The notes beneath the pieces are model-generated. The model made no database searches, was not told the DNA's origin, and saw only the letters and a program-made list of their open reading frames with translations. Positions 34,240-46,184 of a DNA stretch of 64,000 bases are shown here, one piece after another. Both the position numbers and the translations under genes were made by a program. Origin of the DNA: Macrotis lagotis (taxonomy: Eukaryota > Chordata > Mammalia > Peramelemorphia > Peramelidae); NCBI RefSeq assembly GCF_037893015.1, contig NC_133666.1:567457237-567521236 (forward strand). The letters run 5' to 3'. Each line of letters opens with the position of its first letter. The stretch's first letter is position 1.

Positions 34240-34660
34240 TAAAATGATGGTGAGAAAAAGAAACATTTATTAAATATATTCCTTCCCTTCCCCAAGCACT
34301 GTACAAATATTATATCATTTGTTCTTTACAACTCTGGAAAGTAAGTGCTTTTATTATCCCCATTTAACCATTAAGAAAACTGGGGCAGACAGAGGTTAAG
34401 ATGGGACCTCAAAGAGCAAGTGACCCAACTTCCTGTTCTGAATCTGCCCAAGGCAATGTTATCTAGCTCACACTAAAAGAATGAAAAGTTTTGACAATGC
34501 TTTGCAGAAATCTAGGTAAACTGATGAAGAACATCAAAGCTAAGGTCACCAAAAAATAGTAGTTTGAACATACACAGGCCTAGTTCTCTATAGGAAAGGC
34601 AGATAAGCAGTCATACACATCAGACAATCATTTGGCTCCTGGAAATAGTAGTGTCCCTCC
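34240..34660 (-). repeat. Right arm of the dispersed inverted repeat
   Basis: The reverse complement matches 31740-32205 over the CR1/L3 scrap, the MIR junction ('GGTTAAGATGGGACCTCAAA' here) and the AATAAATGTTT end. The arms are diverged and separated by about 2 kb. Confidence 0.65.
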
Positions 34661-34732
34661 CCCAAATTACCTTATTTGACTTATGCTTTGTTTTTAACTC
34701 CCATTTGAACCTATTTGAATTCCTATTTCATT

Positions 34733-34840
34733 GTCCCTTTAATAAGGTAACTAGGATTCTATCAATTTTGTAACCCCCCTCACCTCGTTCTTATGAAACA
34801 ATTCTATATAAGGTCCATTTAAGGGGTTTTCCATTAGATT
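34733..34840 (+). repeat. Direct-repeat copy B
   Basis: 'CCTTTAATAAGGTAACTAGG' followed by 'TTCTTATGAAACAATTCTAT' and 'ATAAGGTCCATTTAAGGGG' matches 35223-35320. Confidence 0.55.
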
Positions 34841-34925
34841 CTAAACTTTTTGAGGATAGAAGTTTTGGTCCTTGTTTTATCATCTAGTGAGTGCTTGACC
34901 TGGTTTATAGTAAGTGCTTAATGAC
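34841..34925 (+). repeat. L2 LINE 3' terminus, sense
   Basis: 'TTAGATTCTAAACTTTTTGA', 'GGATAGAAGTTTTGGTCCTT' and 'TTATAGTAAGTGCTTAATGA' are the L2 end. Confidence 0.65.
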
Positions 34926-35041
34926 TCTTGCTTAATCTAAAACAGAAGGGGTTGGACTAGATAATCTTGAATACTCCTTCTAGCTTTATTTGAATTTCAA
35001 TTTAGTATTTATTGAGTTCCTATTAGATGTATACAAATCTG

Positions 35042-35042
<1 letters not shown>

Positions 35043-35092
<50 letters not shown>
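35043..35092. repeat. (CA)n(TA)n microsatellite
   Basis: About 16 CA units followed by about 8 TA units. Confidence 0.97.
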
Positions 35093-35222
35093 CACTGTGA
35101 TTTATATGATTATTATTTTTGTCTAGAACCATAGAAGCCACAGTACCAGATAACCTTGGACAATCTCTGTTCTCAGCTGCCTCTCAGTTAACTAAAGGTT
35201 CATTGGTCTGGAGCAGGCTGTC

Positions 35223-35320
35223 TCTTTAATAAGATAACCAGGATCCCATTAATTTTGCAACAAACCCTTTTCTTATGAAACAGTTTAATATAAGGGCCAC
35301 TTTAAGGGATCCTCCCCATG
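35223..35320 (+). repeat. Direct-repeat copy B'
   Basis: 'CTTTAATAAGATAACCAGGA' then 'TCTTATGAAACAGTTTAATA' and 'AAGGGCCACTTTAAGGGATC' pair with 34733-34840. Confidence 0.55.
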
Positions 35321-35545
35321 AAGAGACGATAACAGTTTTAAAAAAAGTACGCAGAGTACAAACATGAATCAGAAATGAAAAAAATATTTTTAATGCCACA
35401 GAAAAAAGAATGTTAAACAATTTAGAATCATAGAAAAATTGTAGTTAGTTGAGAGGTGAGCTATGTTATATGATTTTCAACAATACTTCCCATTGACTAA
35501 TTTACATTTCACCTGGATTGAATATAACTTTATCAAGTCTCAAGA

Positions 35546-35850
35546 GGCAGCTAGGTGGTAAAGTGGAATAACTTGTTTGACAAGGAGTAAGGAAGATGTG
35601 GGTTCAAATTTGGCCTCCCTCTTACTTGATGTGTGACCCTGTACAAATCACTTAACTTCTGTTTGCCTCTTTCCTTTAACTTTAAAATAAGGATACTTTA
35701 TGAGTTGTGAGGAGAAATCGAGATAATATTTTAATACCCCTTAGCACAGTTCTATGCTTAATAGATGGTTGTTTGCTTCCCTGTGAATGATGCATTTCCT
35801 TCCCAGTTGGTCTGAAGTGACAAGGCAGTCACAACGGCAATTACTCTCAC
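35546..35850 (+). repeat. MIR-like SINE, sense, direct-repeat copy A'
   Basis: Full-length order: 'AGAGGCAGCTAGGTGGTAAA', 'GTGGGTTCAAATTTGGCCTC', 'TACTTGATGTGTGACCCTGT', then a tail with 'AGCACAGTTCTATGCTTAAT'. Confidence 0.75.
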
Positions 35851-37290
35851 ACCTGCTCATGTAGTTAGTACCACTTCTTAAGGGAGAAATGTCGGATGTC
35901 TTTCAATATATCACAGGGTCCTATAACAAAGACACAAACAAGAATCATCTTCATTGGCACACAAACTTACCTAGGAGGCCATAAACCAATGGACTAGACC
36001 TTGGGAAGGGATGAGGAGGGGCCAACAGCCTTACAGAGCTCATAAAATTATCATTACATACCCTTTCCTGGTCAACAGGAAGGGTCCCTATTTCATTCAT
36101 CCCTTCAAAGGAGTGTCATATATGTAAATACAAGGGAGAGGCCTAGTAAGTACTGTAAAACACTTCAGGAGGAAGAGATTATCTTTAGTTTCTGTGTCAC
36201 AATCATTCATTAATCCTATTTCTCAATAGAGGGGCAAAGCAGAATAAATTATCAGCCCCTAGAAATGTCAAAGCTCTGTAAGGGGGAAGCACTTTCACTT
36301 TTATATTTTCATCATACCGGCATATTGTAAATGTTTAGTAAGTGCTTGTTAATGGATAAATCCTATCTTTGCCTTTGAAGATAATTATCTCTTTCACAGT
36401 TGAATATACTCTGTTCCTTTTTTACTGTACCCCAATTTACCTCGTAGGATCTAATCTCATAAATAAGTTTCTGGTCCTGGATGAAAGCTTTATCGCCCCT
36501 TCAGCATTCTAGGGTGAGCCCTGAGGGGATAAATATAATTTTAGAGTACTATTAGCTTGAGTCCCTATTGCTCTGTTTCCCCCAAAAATGATCAGTTGAA
36601 AATAAATTTAGTCAGCTACTGTAACTGGTATTTTTATGTACTTATTATGGTGGTACAGTAAGATAGTTGGTACAAATCATCCCCCAAAATGTGTGTGATA
36701 TATAGAAATATAAGAACTTATGACTTCTAGGGGAAATTGGGCTTTCATTCACTTAATATATATGGCAAAGGAGTGATTCATATCTCCCAGTTGACTGAAG
36801 TATTTTTCTTCCATTCATAAAATGCTCATAAATAGCTCCTTAATAAGTAAAATGAATCAAAGTCCGTTCTTTATTGAGTCCTAATGGGGACACTGCTACC
36901 AGCCACCATGAGGACACTCTCTGCTCTGGGGAATAATTCTAAGACACTGATGAAAAGTTCACAATTCTTGGGACCACTCAAAGATTGTAAAGTCCTTCTT
37001 TAGCAAAAATGTAGTGGTATTTTTTTTCAGGGAGACCCGAGGCTTCTTCTTTGCTCTAGGGCAGTTCCTTTGGGATGTGTTGGGCAACCATACATGCTTC
37101 AACCTCTCCAATGAATACATTTCTGAATAGTTTGGTAATTTATAGATGACCCTGGCATGTGACCAAGTTTCCTAAGCCCATCTGAACATGATCGTTATGT
37201 ATAACTCCAACTCCAATTTAAAGGATTTGTTCACATAAAGTTCATGCTAGTTCAAATATTAAGACCAAATGTAAAGGAGTAGTTTGGATC
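35851..37290. other. Unassigned, largely non-repetitive sequence
   Basis: No gene or repeat family is recognised over about 1.4 kb. No ORF over 60 codons was noted. Confidence 0.35.
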
Positions 37291-37294
37291 ATAC

Positions 37295-37480
37295 CCTTAC
37301 AGCATGAAATAATTTATAGACCTCTTATCATTCTAGTCATCTACCCTTAGATAGTCTTCATTTTGTCAATGGCCTTCCTAAAATGTGGAATCTTCAATTG
37401 AGAATTGCACTTCCAAATAAGGTCTGACCAGGGCAGAATGCAGAGGGATTGTCAAATATACTGTACTAACCACTATCTAG
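37295..37480 (-). repeat. CR1/L3 fragment, antisense
   Basis: 'CAATGGCCTTCCTAAAATGT', 'AATAAGGTCTGACCAGGGCA' and 'GAATGCAGAGGGATTGTCAA' are a CR1/L3 antisense block equivalent to about 6100-6200. Confidence 0.75.
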
Positions 37481-39704
37481 CTAGTTATCCTGCCTAAAAA
37501 CAAGTTAGGATTTTTTTTGAGGGGGGACAATCAAAGATTGAGATTCTCATTTTGGTATATGAGTTTGAGAAAGAGAAATTCACTAGCCTTTCCTGAATTT
37601 TATTCTCTCTGATCATAATTAAGAAGTTTTTTCAAAATTTTTAGCTTTAATTTTTATTCTGAATTTAAGAAATTAAACAAGCATTTCATGAAAAAATAGA
37701 ATAAAAAGATTGCACAGGAAACTGTCAGTCTGTTATGTACAAATTGTTTTCCTTTAATATATTCATATTAAATTTAATATATTAGTATATATTTCTATTT
37801 ATCAGTATTTTGGATGCAGGTTAAATCTTCCTTCTAGGTTCTTTGTAGTTAATTTGGATATATATGACAGTCCAAATGAATTGGACACTTAAAATTCTTC
37901 TTAAAAGAATATTGCTGTTATTTTACAACATTCTTCTTGGTAGTGCTCACTTTGCTCTTCGTTATTTCATGCAAGTCTTTCCACATTTTTATAAGATCAC
38001 TAAGCACATTATTCTTATAGATTTGTAGGATTCAACAAGTTTAGTCAATCCCACTGAGGAAAATTCATGTTATTTCCTGCTCTTTTGCCATCACAAAGAG
38101 AGTTGTTATAAATATTTTAGAATATATAGGGGGTTCTTTTCCTTTCTCTATTATCATCTTGGGAAACAGATATAATAGTGGCATCTCTGGGGCTAAGGGT
38201 ATAGACAGGTTCATACCTCTTTGGACATGCCTTTTGGACATTTAGAAATTCCTCACCAGCAGTGAATTTGTATCCCAATTGTTCTTTCATCCCCTTCAAC
38301 ATTTCTCACTTTCACTTTCTTTAATTTTAGCCAAATTGATGGCTGTAAAATGGTATCTTAACATTGCTTCAATTTGCATTTCTCTAATCAATAATGATTT
38401 AGAACTTTCTTTTTATGTGACTATAATTTGTTTTGATTTCATCAGAAAACTCCTCTTCCTGACCATTCCATTGATTGGAAAATGACTCATATTCTTATAT
38501 ATTTGGCAAACTTCTTTATTTAATTGAGATATGAGACTTTCTTCTGAAAAATTATCTAAAAATTTTCCCCTCAATTTTCTGCTTTCCTTCTGATCTTGGC
38601 TATATTGGTTTCATTTTTACAAAATTGTTTTAACTTGCAATCAAAATTATCCCTTTTACATTTCCCAATATTATCTTTTTTTATTCATAAATTGTTTACC
38701 TATCATTAAGTCTAAGTTCTATGTTACATATTCTCCAAATTTTCTTGTAGCATCTTCTCTTATGACTGGGTCAGCTATCTCTATTGATTTTATCTTAGTA
38801 ATGGTGTAAGCTGTCTGTCTAGGCCCAGTTTCTGCCAGACTGCTTTCCATTTTTGCCAATTATTTTTTTTTTTTACCAAATAATGAATTCTCATACCCTA
38901 AACTTAAGTCTTTACCCTTGTTAAAAAGAAAGTTGATATAGTTATTTGCAGCTACAAATTGCATGTCTATTTTGTTCTATTGATCTATCATTCTATTTCT
39001 TAGCCAGTACTAGATAGTTATAATTGCTATCTTATGATACCATTTAAGTTCTTTTACTGCTAAAGCTCCTTTCTTTGTATTTTTATTATTCCTTTGATAT
39101 TGTTGAACTTTTGTTCTTCCAAATGAATTTTTGTTATAATTTTTTTTCTAACTCCTATTTTGGTAATTTAATTTGGGATGACATTGAATATATATAGATT
39201 CATTTAAGTCAAATTGTCATTTTTATTATCTTGACCCCATCTACCTATCTATAATTAATATTTCTCCAAATAGTTTTAATTTGATTTTATTTGTACAGAA
39301 TGTTTTTTTTTAATTTTGCTCATACAGTTCCTGGACTTATTTTGACAAGATACTTCCAAATATTTTATACCGTCTAGAGTTATTTTAAATGTAGTATTTA
39401 TTTAAACTATCTCTTGTTGCAGAATTTGGTTTGTTATATATAAGAATGCTTTTAATTTTAGGGGATTTCTTTATATCCTGCTACTTTGTTAAAAATTATT
39501 GTTTCTATTAATTTAATTTAATCTTTGGAATTTTTCAAGGACATTTCTAATACAGTATTGAATAATATTGATGACAGGGCATCCTTGTTTCATACCTGAT
39601 ATTACTGGGAAGGTTTGTATTGAATTACAAATATGGGTGATTTTAGGTAAATGCTTCTTATCAATTTAAGGAAAAAATCCATTTCTATGTTTCTATGTGT
39701 TTTT

Positions 39705-39708
<4 letters not shown>

Positions 39709-39744
<36 letters not shown>
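39709..39744. repeat. (TA)n microsatellite at a SINE tail
   Basis: TA array of about 18 units adjoining the A-tail end of the SINE. It is repeated unchanged in length at 42998-43033. Confidence 0.95.
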
Positions 39745-39751
<7 letters not shown>

Positions 39752-39886
39752 TAAAACAATAGAGTTAAGTGACCTGTCCAAGGTCGCACAGCTAGGCAAT
39801 TATTAAGTGGCCGAGGCTGAATTTGAAGTGAGGTCCTCCTGACTCCAGGGGTGATGCTCCATTCACAATGCTACCTAGCTGCCCCC
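39744..39886 (-). repeat. tRNA-derived marsupial SINE, antisense (unit 1)
   Basis: 'ACAATAGAGTTAAGTGACCT', 'GTCGCACAGCTAGGCAATTA', ending at the head 'GCTACCTAGCTGCCCCC'. TGTTTTTAAAT-like sequence lies on both sides. The body is more diverged than the youngest SINEs. Confidence 0.9.
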
Positions 39887-41759
39887 TAAGTGTTTTTTAA
39901 AATATAACTGAGTGCTGTACTTTATCAAAAGCTTATCTTCATCTATTAATATAATAATAAGTTTGTTACTATAATTATGGATTTAATCAATTATACTAAA
40001 AGTTTTCCTTATGTTGAACCATCCCTGCATTTCTAGAATAAATCCTACTTGGTCACAATGTAATCTTTGCAATATATTGTTTTACTCTCTTAGCTTGAAT
40101 TTTCACTAGGATTTTTTCATTAATGAAATTACTCTTTAATTTTCTTTCTCTGTTTTTACTTTTCCTGGCTAAAGTATCAATATCATATTTGTTAAAAGGA
40201 ATTTAGTAGGACTATTTCCTTTTTTTCCTCTCAAATTATTTACTATTAGAATTATTTGGTCCTTAAATTATGCTGGAATTCACTTGTAAATTCATCTGGT
40301 CCTCTTGTTCTTAGGAAATTCATTTATGGTTTGTTCAAATTCTTTTTCTAAAATAGGTCTATTTTGATATTCTATTTTTTCTTTTTTAATATAGCAGTCT
40401 ATATTTTTGTAATCATTCTTCCATTTCACTTAAATTGTTAAATTTATTAGCATACACTTGAGCAAGGTAACATAATTGTTTTGATTTCATCTACATTAGT
40501 GGCATATTCACAATTTTATTTGTAATATTAGATTTGATATTCTCTTTCTTATAACTAATGGTTATCAATTTTATGTTTTTCATAAAACCAACTTCTAGTT
40601 TTATTTATTATTAATTTAATGGTCTTTTGATCAATTTTATTAATATAACCTTTAATTTTTAGGATGTCTAATTTAATGCTTAATTGGGGATTTTTAGTTT
40701 GTTCTTCTAGATTTTTATATTGCATACCCAATTCTTTGGTCTGCTCATTCGCTATTTTCTTGATGTAGGCATTTGGAGATATAAATTTTCTTTTAATTAC
40801 TGCTTTTTCTATATTCCATAGGTTTTGATATTTTGTCTTATAATTGTTATTTTTTTAATGAGATTGCTGTTTCTATGATATTTTTAACTCATTCCTTAAG
40901 ATCTGGTTGATTAATCTCCAATATGGTTTTTCCTATATTTTCTTGGTCCCTTATTATATGCACTTTTTATTGCATTGTTATCTGAAAAGGATGAATTTAA
41001 AATTTTTGCTTTTCTACTTTTAAGTATAAAATTTTTATGTGCTAATATATAGTCAATTTTTGTAAAGGTACCATATACCAATAAGAAAAAGGTATATTCT
41101 TTTCTATTCTTATTCATTTCTCTCCAGATATCTATCAAATCTAGCTTATATTAAATTTTATTCTCTCCTTGACTTTGTCATTATTTATTTTATTTTATTT
41201 TATTTTTTTGTTAGATTTGTCTGTTTCTGAATGTGGAAGATTAAAGCCTCACCTCCACTAGTGTTGTATTGCTGTCTATTTCTACCTGCAATTCATTAAC
41301 TCTTACAAATTTAGATGCTATAGTATTAAGTTCATATAGATTTGGTATTGATACTACTGCATTGACTATGGTACCTTCTAGATAATATAGTTTCTTTGAC
41401 TTTTTTAATTAAATCTATGTCAAGCAATTAGTTCCAAAGTTCTTCTCTTATTTGATTTTTGATGTACTATTTAAATTATTCCAAGAACTCTTTTTGGACT
41501 TGTGACCATTTGATATTTCTCTTTGAGGTAGAGTGAATTTTCTTTTTAAACTTCACTATCTTCCTCTAACTATGAATTCAGATCTTCTCTATCCTTATAG
41601 TAGCTGTCTATCATTGGACTGTTTCTCTTTTATTTACTCAATTTTGTCTTCATTTTATTCTGTTTTATTTTATTTTATTCTTAGCAGTGCATTATTATAA
41701 TGGGTAAACTCTGAAATTTTCATTTATCACAATTTATTTTCATTCCATCTTTCCCTCTG

Positions 41760-42482
41760 CCTTGCAACACAGATTCTTGTCCTTTTTCATATTAGTAGAA
41801 TTTTATTTTTCTAGTTACAGGTATAGATAATTTTATAAAAATGCATGTTGAAAACTTTCTCCCTCTTTGCCCCCTCCCTAAGACATGAAATATATATTGA
41901 ATTACATGAAATTTATTTAGATATTAGTCATTTTGTGAAAGAAGAATCAGAACAAAAGGGGAAAGCATGAGGAAAAAAAAATTTAAAAAATTTAAAAAGT
42001 GAAAATAGTATACTTTGATTTACATTCAGACTCCAAAGTTCTTTCTCTGGATATGGATAGCATTTTCCATCACAAGTATTTTAGGATTATCTTTGATCAC
42101 TACATTACTGAGAAGAGTTAGGTTTATCATAGTTAATCATCATAAAATGTTTGTGTTATTGTGCTTTTTTCATTTAGTATCAGTTCATTTTAGTCCTTCC
42201 AAGGTTTTCTGAAATTCACCTGTGTATCATTTTTTTAAGGTTTTTTCAAGGCAAATGGGGTTAAGTGACTTGCCCAAGTCCACACAGCTAGGTAATTATT
42301 AAGTGTCTGAGGCTAGATTTGAATTCAGGTACTCCTGACTCCAGGGCCGGTGCTCTATCCACTGCGCCACCTAGCCACCCCCTTACGCATCATTTCTTAT
42401 AGAACAATACAACTTTTTCAGCCATCAGTTAATTGATGGACATAGACCTAATAGTGGTATTGCTGGATCAAAAGTAATGCAC
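41760..42482 (-). repeat. Second LINE-1 3' end, antisense (unit 1 copy)
   Basis: Contains the 3' UTR ('TTATTTTTCTAGTTACAGGT') through the ORF2 C-terminal block 'TTATAGAACAATACAACTTT' and 'CAGTTAATTGATGGACAT'. It is truncated at the duplication junction. Confidence 0.85.
42231..42382 (-). repeat. tRNA-derived marsupial SINE, antisense (unit 1)
   Basis: 'TTTTTTAAGGTTTTTTCAAG' to 'CCACCTAGCCACCCCC'. GTATCATTTT on the left and GCATCATTT on the right suggest the target duplication. Confidence 0.95.
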
Positions 42483-42993
42483 ATAGATTCATTTAAGTCA
42501 AATTGTCATTTTTATTATCTTGACCCCATCTACCTATCTATAATTAATATTTCTCCAAATAGTTTTAATTTGATTTTATTTGTACAGAATGTTTTTTTTT
42601 AATTTTGCTCATACAGTTCCTGGACTTATTTTGACAAGATACTTCCAAATATTTTATACCGTCTAGAGTTATTTTAAATGTAGTATTTATTTAAACTATC
42701 TCTTGTTGCAGAATTTGGTTTGTTATATATAAGAATGCTTTTAATTTTAGGGGATTTCTTTATATCCTGCTACTTTGTTAAAAATTATTGTTTCTATTAA
42801 TTTAATTTAATCTTTGGAATTTTTCAAGGACATTTCTAATACAGTATTGAATAATATTGATGACAGGGCATCCTTGTTTCATACCTGATATTACTGGGAA
42901 GGTTTGTATTGAATTACAAATATGGGTGATTTTAGGTAAATGCTTCTTATCAATTTAAGGAAAAAATCCATTTCTATGTTTCTATGTGTTTTT

Positions 42994-42997
<4 letters not shown>

Positions 42998-43040
<43 letters not shown>

Positions 43041-43175
43041 TAAAACAATAGAGTTAAGTGACCTGTCCAAGGTCGCACAGCTAGGCAATTATTAAGTGGC
43101 CGAGGCTGAATTTGAAGTGAGGTCCTCCTGACTCCAGGGGTGATGCTCCATTCACAATGCTACCTAGCTGCCCCC
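42998..43175 (-). repeat. TA microsatellite plus SINE (unit 2)
   Basis: Copy of 39709-39886 at the same spacing. Confidence 0.93.
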
Positions 43176-45067
43176 TAAGTGTTTTTTAAAATATAACTGA
43201 GTGCTGTACTTTATCAAAAGCTTATCTTCATCTATTAATATAATAATAAGTTTGTTACTATAATTATGGATTTAATCAATTATACTAAAAGTTTTCCTTA
43301 TGTTGAACCATCCCTGCATTTCTAGAATAAATCCTACTTGGTCACAATGTAATCTTTGCAATATATTGTTTTACTCTCTTAGCTTGAATTTTCACTAGGA
43401 TTTTTTCATTAATGAAATTACTCTTTAATTTTCTTTCTCTATTTTTACTTTTCCTGGCTAAAGTATCAATATCATATTTGTTAAAAGGAATTTAGTAGGA
43501 CTATTTCCTTTTTTTTCCTCTCAAATTATTTACTATTAGAATTATTTGGTCCTTAAATTATGCTGGAATTCACTTGTAAATTCATCTGGTCCTCTTGTTC
43601 TTAGGAAATTCATTTATGGTTTGTTCAAATTCTTTTTCTAAAATAGGTCTATTTTGATATTCTATTTTTTCTTTTTTAATATAGCAGTCTATATTTTTGT
43701 AATCATTCTTCCATTTCACTTAATTAGCATACACTTGAGCAAGGTAACATAATTGTTTTGATTTCATCTACATTAGTGGCATATTCACAATTTTTATTTG
43801 TAATATTAGATTTGATATTCTCTTTCTTATAACTAATGGTTATCAATTTTATGTTTTTCATAAAACCAACTTCTAGTTTTATTTATTATTAATTTAATGG
43901 TCTTTTGATCAATTTTATTAATATAACCTTTAATTTTTAGGATGTCTAATTTAATGCTTAATTGGGGATTTTTAGTTTGTTCTTCTAGATTTTTATATTG
44001 CATACCCAATTCTTTGGTCTGCTCATTCGCTATTTTCTTGATGTAGGCATTTGGAGATATAAATTTTCTTTTAATTACTGCTTTTTCTATATTCCATAGG
44101 TTTTGATATTTTGTCTTATAATTGTTATTTTTTTAATGAGATTGCTGTTTCTATGATATTTTTAACTCATTCCTTAAGATCTGGTTGATTAATCTCCAAT
44201 ATGGTTTTTCCTATATTTTCTTGGTCCCTTATTATATGCACTTTTTATTGCATTGTTATCTGAAAAGGATGAATTTAAAATTTTTGCTTTTCTACTTTTA
44301 AGTATAAAATTTTTATGTGCTAATATATAGTCAATTTTTGTAAAGGTACCATATACCAATAAGAAAAAGGTATATTCTTTTCTATTCTTATTCATTTCTC
44401 TCCAGATATCTATCAAATCTAGCTTATATTAAATTTTATTCTCTCCTTGACTTTGTCATTATTTATTTTATTTTATTTTATTTTTTTGTTAGATTTGTCT
44501 GTTTCTGAATGTGGAAGATTAAAGCCTCACCTCCACTAGTGTTGTATTGCTGTCTATTTCTACCTGCAATTCATTAACTCTTACAAATTTAGATGCTATA
44601 GTATTAAGTTCATATAGATTTGGTATTGATACTACTGCATTGACTATGGTACCTTCTAGATAATATAGTTTCTTTGACTTTTTTAATTAAATCTATGTCA
44701 AGCAATTAGTTCCAAAGTTCTTCTCTTATTTGATTTTTGATGTACTATTTAAATTATTCCAAGAACTCTTTTTGGACTTGTGACCATTTGATATTTCTCT
44801 TTGAGGTAGAGTGAATTTTCTTTTTAAACTTCACTATCTTCCTCTAACTATGAATTCAGATCTTCTCTATCCTTATAGTAGCTGTCTATCATTGGACTGT
44901 TTCTCTTTTATTTACTCAATTTTGTCTTCATTTTATTCTGTTTTATTTTATTTTATTCTTAGCAGTGCATTATTATAATGGGTAAACTCTGAAATTTTCA
45001 TTTATCACAATTTATTTTCATTCCATCTTTCCCTCTGCCTTGCAACACAGATTCTTGTCCTTTTTCA

Positions 45068-46180
45068 TATTAGTAGAATTTTATTTTTCTAGTTACAGGT
45101 ATAGATAATTTTATAAAAATGCATGTTGAAAACTTTCTCCCTCTTTGCCCCCTCCCTAAGACATGAAATATATATTGAATTACATGAAATTTATTTAGAT
45201 ATTAGTCATTTTGTGAAAGAAGAATCAGAACAAAAGGGGAAAGCATGAGGAAAAAAAAATTTAAAAAATTTAAAAAGTGAAAATAGTATACTTGGATTTA
45301 CATTCAGACTCCAAAGTTCTTTCTCTGGATATGGATAGCATTTTCCATCACAAGTATTTTAGGATTATCTTTGATCACTACATTACTGAGAAGAGTTAGG
45401 TTTATCATAGTTAATCATCATAAAATGTTTGTGTTATTGTGCTTTTTTCATTTAGTATCAGTTCATTTTAGTCCTTCCAAGGTTTTCTGAAATTCACCTG
45501 TGTATCATTTTTTAAGGTTTTTTCAAGGCAAATGGGGTTAAGTGACTTGCCCAAGTCCACACAGCTAGGTAATTATTAAGTGTCTGAGGCTAGATTTAAA
45601 TTCAGGTACTCCTGACTCCAGGGCCGGTGCTCTATCCACTGCGCCACCTAGCCACCCCCTTACGCATCATTTCTTATAGAACAATACAACTTTTTCAGCC
45701 ATCAGTTAATTGATGGACATCCCTTCAATTTCCAATTCCTTGCCACAACAAAAAAAGCTGCTACAAAATTTTTTATACATGTGGATCTTTTCCCTTTCTT
45801 TAGGATCTTTTTGGGATATAGACCTAATAGTGGTATTGCTGGATCAAAAGTAATGCACAGTTTTATAGTTTGTTGAACCTAGTTCCAAATTTCTCTCCAG
45901 AATGGTTGAATCATTTCAAAATTTTCCCCAAAATGCATTAGTGTTCTAATTTTCCTCAAACTCCTCCAACATTTATCTTGTTTCCTTTTTATTCTATTAG
46001 CCAATCTGATAGTTGTGAGGTAGCATTTCATAGTTTAAATTCTGTTTCTCTAATTAATAGTGATTTAGAACATTTTTTGCATATGACTATAGATAGTTTT
46101 AATTTCTTCAACTGAAAATTGCCTGCTCATATCCTTGGTCCATTTATCAATTGGAGAATGATTTGCAAATAAATGCTTGT
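45068..46180 (-). repeat. Second LINE-1 3' end, antisense (unit 2 copy and its continuation)
   Basis: 3' UTR at 45077-45350, ORF2 C-terminus at 45690-46180 ('GATGGACATCCCTTCAATTT'; 'TTGCTGGATCAAAAGTAATG'; 'TATTAGCCAATCTGATAGTT'). Beyond 45858 the sequence is single copy. The 60-codon minus frame at 46065-46247 is a remnant. Confidence 0.85.
45508..45659 (-). repeat. tRNA-derived marsupial SINE, antisense (unit 2)
   Basis: Copy of 42231-42382 with one visible substitution (GATTTAAATTC here, GATTTGAATTC in unit 1) and one fewer T. Confidence 0.95.
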
Positions 46181-46184
46181 TCTT

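Larger units (their letters stand above)
37640..41650 (-). repeat. LINE-1 with most of ORF2, antisense, inactive
   Basis: Going up the plus strand one passes the 3' UTR (37650-37900), ORF2 C-terminus (38000-38600), reverse-transcriptase region ('GACAGGGCATCCTTGTTT' near 39574; 'TGAACCATCCCTGCATTTCT' near 40014; 'AAATTCATCTGGTCCTCTTG' near 40290) and the endonuclease end (40750-41640). All frames are broken by stops and indels. The region from 39194 onward also exists in a second copy at 42483-45858. Confidence 0.9.
39194..42482. repeat. Tandem duplication, unit 1 (3289 bp)
   Basis: Near-identical to 42483-45858 in direct orientation. The unit starts at ATAGATTCATTTAAGTC (39194 and 42483) and ends at AGTAATGCACA (junction at 42482; end of unit 2 near 45858). 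Compared with unit 2 it lacks 99 bp (equivalent to 45721-45819). Only a few single-base differences were seen by eye. Confidence 0.95.
42483..45858. repeat. Tandem duplication, unit 2 (about 3376 bp)
   Basis: Direct repeat of 39194-42482. The offset is 3289 bp through the left part and 3278 bp by position 40911/44189, explained by a 13 bp deletion here (after 'CCATTTCACTTA') and two 1 bp T insertions. It retains 99 bp that unit 1 lacks. Confidence 0.95.

Noticed and set aside
39602..44416. Pairs of identical frames (65 aa at 39602/42891 and 75 aa at 40911/44189, minus strand)
   Set aside because: Identity comes from the recent tandem duplication. The frames are antisense-L1/SINE remnants, so their repetition is not evidence of selection.
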